Positions 16,552-20,340 of a stretch of DNA of 20,340 nt are shown here, piece by piece. The notes beneath the pieces were generated by a model. The model did no database searches, was not told the origin of the DNA, and saw nothing but the letters and a program-made list of their open reading frames with translations. Source of the DNA: an uncultured Thalassospira sp. (GTDB taxonomy: Bacteria; Pseudomonadota; Alphaproteobacteria; Rhodospirillales_A; Thalassospiraceae); the NCBI GenBank assembly GCA_946885765.1, contig CAMPHD010000014.1, forward strand, positions 1 through 20,340, written 5' to 3'. Position 1 is the first letter of the stretch; every line of letters begins with the position of its first letter. A program made the translations under genes and the position numbers.

Positions 16552-16580
16552 ATTTTAATTGAACAATCAATCAATAAAAA
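16552..16580 (-). promoter_or_regulatory. Candidate betI promoter with BetI box
   Basis: On the minus strand, TTTTTA (16580-16575) and TAAAAT (16557-16552) are 17 bases apart, giving a possible -35/-10 pair with a strong -10. The spacer holds ATTGAACAATCAAT (plus strand 16558-16571), a palindrome with ATTGA/TCAAT arms. It differs at two central bases from the ATTGAACGTTCAAT core I recall for the Vibrio BetI box. A repressor bound here would block the promoter. Confidence 0.5.
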
Positions 16581-16598
16581 ACGCCGTCTTTTGCGGCG
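16576..16598 (-). terminator. Intrinsic terminator reading toward betI
   Basis: On the minus strand, CGCCG (16598-16594), loop CAAAAGA, and CGGCG (16586-16582) are followed by six T (16581-16576). This is the textbook layout for leftward termination. No gene lies immediately upstream on that strand, so it either ends a short or antisense transcript from the cho leader, shields the bet promoter, or attenuates bet transcription from a promoter further upstream. Confidence 0.6.
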
Positions 16599-16664
16599 CG
16601 ACGTCAGCAGGGAAAGTGCCTTGGTTGCGCGGCTTTACGGCTGTTTTTATGATTATTCCGGTCT

Positions 16665-16695
16665 ATGTGACCGGGTTCAGGGGACCCGATCACAT
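16665..16695 (+). promoter_or_regulatory. 31-base imperfect inverted repeat in the choX leader
   Basis: The arms ATGTGACCGGGTTC (16665-16678) and GGACCCGATCACAT (16682-16695) pair over 14 positions with one C-A mismatch and one G-T wobble around a 3-base AGG. It lies just past a possible choX transcription start (-10 TATGAT at 16648-16653). It could be an operator for a dimeric regulator or an RNA hairpin in the choX 5' leader. Confidence 0.5.
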
Positions 16696-16829
16696 GGTTT
16701 TGGACGGGTGTTGACGGTGCCAAATGCGCATCGATTGACATGCGTCTGGCCTCCGGAACCGAAAGTCTGATGACGGCGTTATTGCCACCATCAGTAACCG
16801 CTAGGTCCACACAAGGGAGAACCATAAAC

Positions 16830-17789
16830 ATGACCACACGTTCCACCATTGGCCGTCTTCTTGGCACCACTGTTATCGCCACCACCCTTCTGGGTGCGGC
16901 CGGTGCACAGGCGGCTGATAGCGATGCCTGCAAAACCGTAACTTTCTCTGATGTTGGCTGGACCGATATCACTGCGACCACGGCAACCGCATCGGTCATT
17001 CTCGAAGCAATCGGCTATGATGCCGACACCGAACTTCTTTCCGTTCCGGTCACCTATACCAGCCTTGCTAACGGGGACGTTGACGTCTTCCTGGGTAACT
17101 GGATGCCGACCATGGCAGCAGACATTGCGCCCTATCTGGAAAAGAAAACGGTCGTCAGCACCGGTGCAAACCTTGAAGGTGCCAAATACACCCTCGCCGT
17201 TTCGAAGAATGCCTATGATGCGGGTCTCAAGGATTTCGCCGACATCGCCAAATTCAAGGATGACCTTGATGGTGAAATTTACGGGATCGAGCCGGGTAAC
17301 GATGGCAACCGCCTGATTCAGGACATGATCGACAATGACCAGTTCGGCCTCAAAGGCTTTGAACTTGTTGAATCTTCTGAACAGGGCATGCTGGCCGAGG
17401 TCAGTCGCAAGTCAGCACGCGATAAATTCATCGTATTCCTTGGCTGGGAACCACACCCGATGAACGCCAAATATGACATGGCCTATCTTGATGGCGGCGA
17501 TGATGTGTTTGGTCCGAATTTCGGCGGTGCCACGGTTCATACCAATCTGCGGGCCGGTTACATCGACGAATGCCCGAATGCCGGTAAATTCGTCACCAAC
17601 CTGAAATTCAGCCTCGATATGGAAAACCAGATCATGGATGCCATTCTGAACGAAGGCACCGATCCGGAAGATGCCGCAACCGCATGGCTCAAAACCAACC
17701 CTGATGCCGCAATGGCCTGGCTTGACGGCGTCACCACCTTTGACGGTGGCGATGCCAAGGCAGCGCTCAAAGATGAACTCGGTCTCTAG
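16830..17789 (+). CDS. choX: Choline-binding periplasmic protein of the ChoXWV ABC transporter
   Basis: This 319-residue solute-binding protein captures choline in the periplasm. A signal peptide covers 1-28: basic MTTRSTIGR, a hydrophobic core, and GAQA before ADSDAC. The binding site matches S. meliloti ChoX as I recall it (Trp43, Asp45, Trp90, Tyr119, Asn156, Trp205). Here the equivalents are Trp44, Asp46, Trp91, Tyr120, Asn157 and Trp206, each displaced by exactly one residue. That aromatic box holds the quaternary ammonium group. The start at 16830 has AGGGAG (16814-16819), a slightly long 10 bases upstream, and gives the signal peptide; an ATG at 16740 would put 30 unrelated residues in front. 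It is divergent from betI and followed by choW after a hairpin. Acetylcholine or betaine may also bind, probably more weakly. Confidence 0.93.
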   Translation: MTTRSTIGRLLGTTVIATTLLGAAGAQAADSDACKTVTFSDVGWTDITATTATASVILEAIGYDADTELLSVPVTYTSLANGDVDVFLGNWMPTMAADIAPYLEKKTVVSTGANLEGAKYTLAVSKNAYDAGLKDFADIAKFKDDLDGEIYGIEPGNDGNRLIQDMIDNDQFGLKGFELVESSEQGMLAEVSRKSARDKFIVFLGWEPHPMNAKYDMAYLDGGDDVFGPNFGGATVHTNLRAGYIDECPNAGKFVTNLKFSLDMENQIMDAILNEGTDPEDAATAWLKTNPDAAMAWLDGVTTFDGGDAKAALKDELGL

Positions 17790-17811
17790 GGTCCAGCTTC
17801 GAATTCATAAT

Positions 17812-17848
17812 GCCGGTACGTTGCCCCCATCAAGGGCAGCGTATCGGC
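17812..17848 (+). repeat. Intercistronic hairpin between choX and choW
   Basis: GCCGGTACGTTGCCC (17812-17826) pairs with GGGCAGCGTATCGGC (17834-17848) over 15 bp with two G-T wobbles and a 7-base loop. It starts 23 bases after the choX stop, is followed by ACATTTTGTTTG, and ends 33 bases before choW. The wobble pairs imply selection at RNA level. Likely effects are partial termination or protection of the choX mRNA, so that binding protein exceeds permease. Confidence 0.65.
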
Positions 17849-17881
17849 ACATTTTGTTTGTTCAAATAATGGAATAATCCA

Positions 17882-18730
17882 ATGGAATGGCTCACGGAAA
17901 CTAAAATTCCGCTGGGACGGTGGATTGCATCCCTTATGGATGCGCTTAACGAGCATGCCGACTTCGTGTTTTACACCATCTCGGACGTTCTTGAATTCAT
18001 TATCGAAAACACGGTCGAATTGCTGGTCTGGTTACCGCCGTTTCTGATTATCGCGTTGTTTGGTGTGCTGGCCGCATGGCTGCATAAATCATGGAAACTG
18101 ACGGCCTTTACCGTTCTTTCCCTGCTTCTGATCGTCAATCTTGGCTATTGGGAAGCCACCATGGAAACGCTGGCTCTTGTGATCTATGCGACGCTGTTCT
18201 GCATGGTGATCGGGGTGCCGCTTGGCGTGGCATCCGCACATCGTCCGTGGCTTTATCAGGCATTACGCCCGGTTCTTGATCTGATGCAGACGATCCCGAC
18301 CTTTGTCTATCTGATTCCAACCCTGATCCTGTTTGGTCTTGGCGTGGTTCCCGGCCTGATTTCGACCGTGATCTTTGCCATCGCAGCTCCCGTCCGCCTG
18401 ACACATCTTGGCATTGCCGGCACGCCAAAGGCACTGATCGAAGCTGGCAGAAGCTTTGGCTGCACCCCGCGTCAATTACTGTTCAAGGTTGAATTGCCAT
18501 CAGCCATGCCATCAATTATGGCCGGGCTGACGCAATGCATCATGCTATCCCTATCCATGGTGGTGATCGCAGCCCTTGTCGGGGCCGATGGCCTTGGCAA
18601 ACCGGTTGTCCGTGCGCTTAACACGGTCAATATCGCACAGGGCTTCGAGGCAGGCCTTGCGATTGTGATACTTGCCATTGTGCTTGACCGCATATGCCGT
18701 CGCGACACCGACAAAAATACGGGGCAGTAA
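17882..18730 (+). CDS. choW: Choline ABC transporter permease
   Basis: This 282-residue integral inner-membrane protein has about six to seven hydrophobic segments (near 47-67, 72-89, 96-117, 137-155, 159-178, 211-233 and 256-270). The EAA loop that docks onto the ATPase is EAGRSFGCTPRQ (187-198), followed by VELPSAMPSIMAGL. DLMQTIPTFVYLIP (133-146) is typical of ProW/OpuAB/ChoW permeases. It forms the channel for choline delivered by ChoX. The ATG at 17882 has GGAA about 8 bases upstream. It lies 92 bases after choX (with a hairpin between) and only 2 bases before choV, so choW and choV are translationally close. Confidence 0.93.
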   Translation: MEWLTETKIPLGRWIASLMDALNEHADFVFYTISDVLEFIIENTVELLVWLPPFLIIALFGVLAAWLHKSWKLTAFTVLSLLLIVNLGYWEATMETLALVIYATLFCMVIGVPLGVASAHRPWLYQALRPVLDLMQTIPTFVYLIPTLILFGLGVVPGLISTVIFAIAAPVRLTHLGIAGTPKALIEAGRSFGCTPRQLLFKVELPSAMPSIMAGLTQCIMLSLSMVVIAALVGADGLGKPVVRALNTVNIAQGFEAGLAIVILAIVLDRICRRDTDKNTGQ

Positions 18731-18732
18731 CC

Positions 18733-19929
18733 ATGAGCAATGCTGTTGAATTCGATAATATCGACGTCATCTTCGGAAACCGTCAGGCAGAATCGCTTGC
18801 TCTTCTGGATGCTGGCAAGAACCGCGACGAAATCGCAGAAGCGACCGGCAATATCCTTGGCGTTGCCAATGTCAGCTTTAACGTTCCGCAGGGTGAAATC
18901 TGTGTACTGATGGGCTTGTCAGGCTCCGGCAAATCATCGCTGCTGCGCTGCGTGAACGGACTTAATACCGTTTCTCGCGGGTCGCTTCGGGTGCATGACG
19001 GCGACTGGATGGTGGATGTCACCAACTGTGATGCCAATACGCTTCGCGATCTGCGGCGCAAATGCGTCGCGATGGTGTTCCAGCAATTCGGTCTGTTCCC
19101 ATGGCGTACCGTCGAAGACAATGTCGGGTTTGGCCTTGAACTTGACGGCATGGCCCCAAAGGAACGCCGTGAAATCGTCCGTGAAAAGCTGGCCCTTGTC
19201 GGGCTGGATCAGTGGGCGGGTAAATATGCCCACGAACTTTCAGGCGGTATGCAGCAACGTGTCGGCCTTGCGCGCGCTTTTGCCACCGATGCACCGATCC
19301 TTCTGATGGATGAACCGTTTTCGGCCCTTGATCCGCTGATCCGTAACCGTCTTCAGGACGAGCTTCTTGATCTTCAGGAAAAGCTCAACAAAACCATCCT
19401 GTTTGTCAGTCATGATCTGGACGAGGCCATGAAACTTGGCAATTCGATTGCCATCATGGAAGGCGGCTATGTCGTACAGCATGGCACGCCCGAAGACATC
19501 GCCCTGCGCCCTGCCAACGAATATGTCGCCGATTTTGTCGCGCACATGAACCCGGTCAACATCCTGCGCGGTCGCGCCATCATGCATCGTGTTGACAGGG
19601 ACCAGCGTAACGATACCGGTGAACTTCCTGTCGAGGACGAAGACATCCGTATCACGCTTCAGGACGGGATCATCAAGGCCGCCCATAACGGCAGGCGCGG
19701 CGAGCTGCGATTGATCAACTATACCGGCGAATTGCCTGCCGGTCTGGATGCGACCGACAATTCGGTCATCTTTGTTGCGGATGATACCGTGCTTCTCAAA
19801 GACCTGATCGAAATGCGCAGCATCACGCAGAACCCGGTTCTACTCACCCGCGAGGGACGCATTTCCGGCACACTGGGTCGCAAGGAGTTCTTTGAAAGTC
19901 TGACGCAAACGGCCTCCGTCGCCGACTGA
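18733..19929 (+). CDS. choV: Choline ABC transporter ATP-binding subunit
   Basis: This 398-residue ATPase powers ChoXW. Motifs: Walker A GLSGSGKS (61-68), Q-loop Gln118 in VFQQFGLFPW, ABC signature LSGGMQQR (169-176), Walker B ILLMDE (189-194) and switch His227 in VSHDLDEA. An N-terminal extension before Walker A (AESLALLDAGKNRDEIAEAT) is characteristic of the ProV/ChoV group. About 120 residues follow the ATPase core, ending ISGTLGRKEFFESL; they probably correspond to the regulatory C-terminal region of this group, though I cannot recognise clear CBS pairs. The ATG at 18733 begins 2 bases after the choW stop with a GGGG site inside the choW end; an in-frame ATG at 18694 would overlap choW. 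It is the last gene of choXWV, before a strong terminator. Confidence 0.93.
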   Translation: MSNAVEFDNIDVIFGNRQAESLALLDAGKNRDEIAEATGNILGVANVSFNVPQGEICVLMGLSGSGKSSLLRCVNGLNTVSRGSLRVHDGDWMVDVTNCDANTLRDLRRKCVAMVFQQFGLFPWRTVEDNVGFGLELDGMAPKERREIVREKLALVGLDQWAGKYAHELSGGMQQRVGLARAFATDAPILLMDEPFSALDPLIRNRLQDELLDLQEKLNKTILFVSHDLDEAMKLGNSIAIMEGGYVVQHGTPEDIALRPANEYVADFVAHMNPVNILRGRAIMHRVDRDQRNDTGELPVEDEDIRITLQDGIIKAAHNGRRGELRLINYTGELPAGLDATDNSVIFVADDTVLLKDLIEMRSITQNPVLLTREGRISGTLGRKEFFESLTQTASVAD

Positions 19930-19934
19930 TCATC

Positions 19935-19969
19935 AAAAAAGGCGCCCTGCAAACCGGGCGCCTTTTTTT
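19935..19969. terminator. Bidirectional intrinsic terminator between choV and moaD
   Basis: AAAAAA-GGCGCCC (19935-19947) and GGGCGCC-TTTTTTT (19956-19969) form a perfect 7-bp GC stem, extended by A-T pairs, around an 8-base loop. Oligo-T follows on both strands. The flanking genes converge, so it serves both choV (plus) and moaD (minus). Confidence 0.92.
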
Positions 19970-19992
19970 AAAATACTATTGAACTTATCGTT

Positions 19993-20244
19993 TTATCCGC
20001 CGGTTACCGGCGGGAATAGCGCGATTTCACTCGCACCGCGTACATCGCGATCACCTTGCGCATATTCCTGATCGACCGCGACACGAATGATTGCCGGATC
20101 GGCCAGCACATCGGCGAAATTCGCCCCCCTGCCCGGCATCCAGGCCAGAAGATCGGCAACGGTTTTCACATTTTCCGGCAGTTCAATATCTTCCTCGGCC
20201 ATGCCGATACGGTCTTTGACCCAGGAAAAATAGACCAGCTTCAT
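19993..20244 (-). CDS. moaD: Molybdopterin synthase small subunit (MoaD)
   Basis: This 83-residue ubiquitin-fold sulfur carrier begins MKLVYFSWVKDRIG and ends FPPVTGG. The terminal Gly82-Gly83 is the site that is adenylated and thiocarboxylated before sulfur transfer to the molybdopterin precursor with MoaE. Length and both termini are typical. The true start is the ATG at 20244. The frame continues to the window edge, but its first codons (beginning MYKRQ) come from sequencing adapter and should be discarded. The upstream gene's TGA overlaps this ATG as ATGA, indicating translational coupling. moaE is not next downstream on this strand; a terminator and choV follow instead, so moaE must lie elsewhere. 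Confidence 0.88.
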   Translation of the reverse strand: MKLVYFSWVKDRIGMAEEDIELPENVKTVADLLAWMPGRGANFADVLADPAIIRVAVDQEYAQGDRDVRGASEIALFPPVTGG

Positions 20245-20286
20245 TTCGCATCCAGTTCGGTTCGTATCTGTGTTTGGCCGCATGCT
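20241..20286 (-). CDS. C-terminal tail of an unidentified gene upstream of moaD
   Basis: In the frame one base away from moaD, the minus strand reads ACGQTQIRTELDAK and then TGA. The stop overlaps the moaD ATG as ATGA, the usual signature of adjacent genes in one operon. Only 14 codons remain before the adapter junction, so the product cannot be recognised. In many alphaproteobacteria pgsA precedes moaD; that is a guess from context, not from this sequence. Confidence 0.35.
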
Positions 20287-20340
20287 CTGTCTCTTATACA
20301 CATCCCGAGCCCACGAGACTCCTGAGCATCTCGTATGCCG
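20287..20340. other. Illumina Nextera adapter contamination (not genomic)
   Basis: CTGTCTCTTATACACATC (20287-20304) is the Tn5 mosaic end as it appears at read-through. CCGAGCCCACGAGAC (20305-20319) is the rest of the Nextera read-2 adapter, with one T missing at the junction. TCCTGAGC (20320-20327) equals the i7 index I know as N704. ATCTCGTATGCCG (20328-20340) is the start of the P7 flow-cell sequence. The parts appear in exact library order, so the genome ends at or before 20286. Confidence 0.97.

Larger units (their letters stand above)
16452..16829. promoter_or_regulatory. Divergent bet/cho control region
   Basis: This is 378 bases without a gene, between betI (minus) and choX (plus). 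Contents in order: a candidate betI promoter with a BetI-box-like palindrome (16552-16580), an intrinsic-terminator hairpin reading toward betI (16576-16598), a possible choX -10 TATGAT at 16648-16653 with a poor -35 TTGCGC 17 bases upstream, and a 31-base imperfect inverted repeat (16665-16695). The remaining 135 bases are an apparently unstructured choX leader. Confidence 0.75.

Noticed and set aside
16452..16574. N-terminal extension of betI by 41 codons to an ATG at 16574.
   Set aside because: BetI homologues start at MPK; the extension overlaps the candidate -10 and BetI box.
16604..16999. Minus-strand frame of 131 codons upstream of the orphan terminator, a possible gene ending at it.
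   Set aside because: Most of it lies opposite the choX signal peptide and mature N-terminus; no ribosome site or family resemblance. A non-coding transcript is more plausible if anything is expressed.
1..20286. CRISPR arrays, tRNA/rRNA genes, insertion sequences, toxin-antitoxin or defence genes.
   Set aside because: No regularly spaced repeats, RNA gene features, transposase motifs or small paired ORFs were seen; the window is ordinary catabolic and housekeeping content.
20287..20305. Tn5/IS50 mosaic end that might be read as the edge of a transposon.
   Set aside because: It is followed by library adapter, index and P7 sequence, so it comes from tagmentation, not from a resident element.

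Overview
The window reads as a chromosomal segment of a marine-type alphaproteobacterium. Gene content, moderate GC and protein style most resemble Thalassospira or related Rhodospirillales; this is a judgement from memory of the families, not a database search. It is almost fully coding and holds two catabolic loci: polyamine (agmatine/putrescine) degradation on the left and choline/glycine betaine uptake and oxidation on the right, with a serine deaminase between them.

Left part (1-10717). A minus-strand fragment at 1-178 is the start of a protein-tyrosine-phosphatase family gene. A minus-strand operon puuA-puuR-puuC-speB (4851 down to 292) follows: gamma-glutamylputrescine synthetase, an XRE/cupin regulator, an aldehyde dehydrogenase and an agmatinase-family ureohydrolase. 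Divergent from it, after a 302-base regulatory region rich in inverted repeats, lie a putrescine:pyruvate-type aminotransferase (spuC-like), a DAO-family FAD oxidase with an unusual cofactor site, a group III truncated haemoglobin and a membrane-anchored isochorismatase-fold hydrolase. The last of these converges, with overlapping stop codons, on a second and canonical puuB-like oxidase on the minus strand. Agmatine could be turned into putrescine and then degraded by the gamma-glutamyl route (PuuA, PuuB, PuuC; PuuD is not in the window) or by direct transamination (SpuC).

Middle (10718-12555). A one-piece iron-sulfur L-serine ammonia-lyase on the minus strand makes pyruvate from serine.

Right part (12556-19969). 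betI-betB-betA run on the minus strand and choX-choW-choV on the plus strand, divergently, from a 378-base control region. The transporter imports choline, BetA and BetB oxidise it to glycine betaine, and BetI is the choline-responsive repressor. The control region holds a BetI-box-like palindrome, an intrinsic terminator aimed at betI, and a 31-base inverted repeat in the cho leader. A bidirectional terminator closes choV and the convergent moaD.

Right edge (19993-20340). moaD (molybdopterin synthase small subunit) is complete, and the tail of an upstream gene overlaps its start. The last 54 bases (20287-20340) are not genomic. They are an Illumina Nextera (Tn5 mosaic end plus i7 index) adapter, so the true sequence ends at about 20286. 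I found no tRNA, rRNA, CRISPR array, insertion sequence or phage feature, and no convincing wholly new system. The most useful items are the adapter, the regulatory architecture of the two divergent control regions, and the odd FAD site of the first oxidase.
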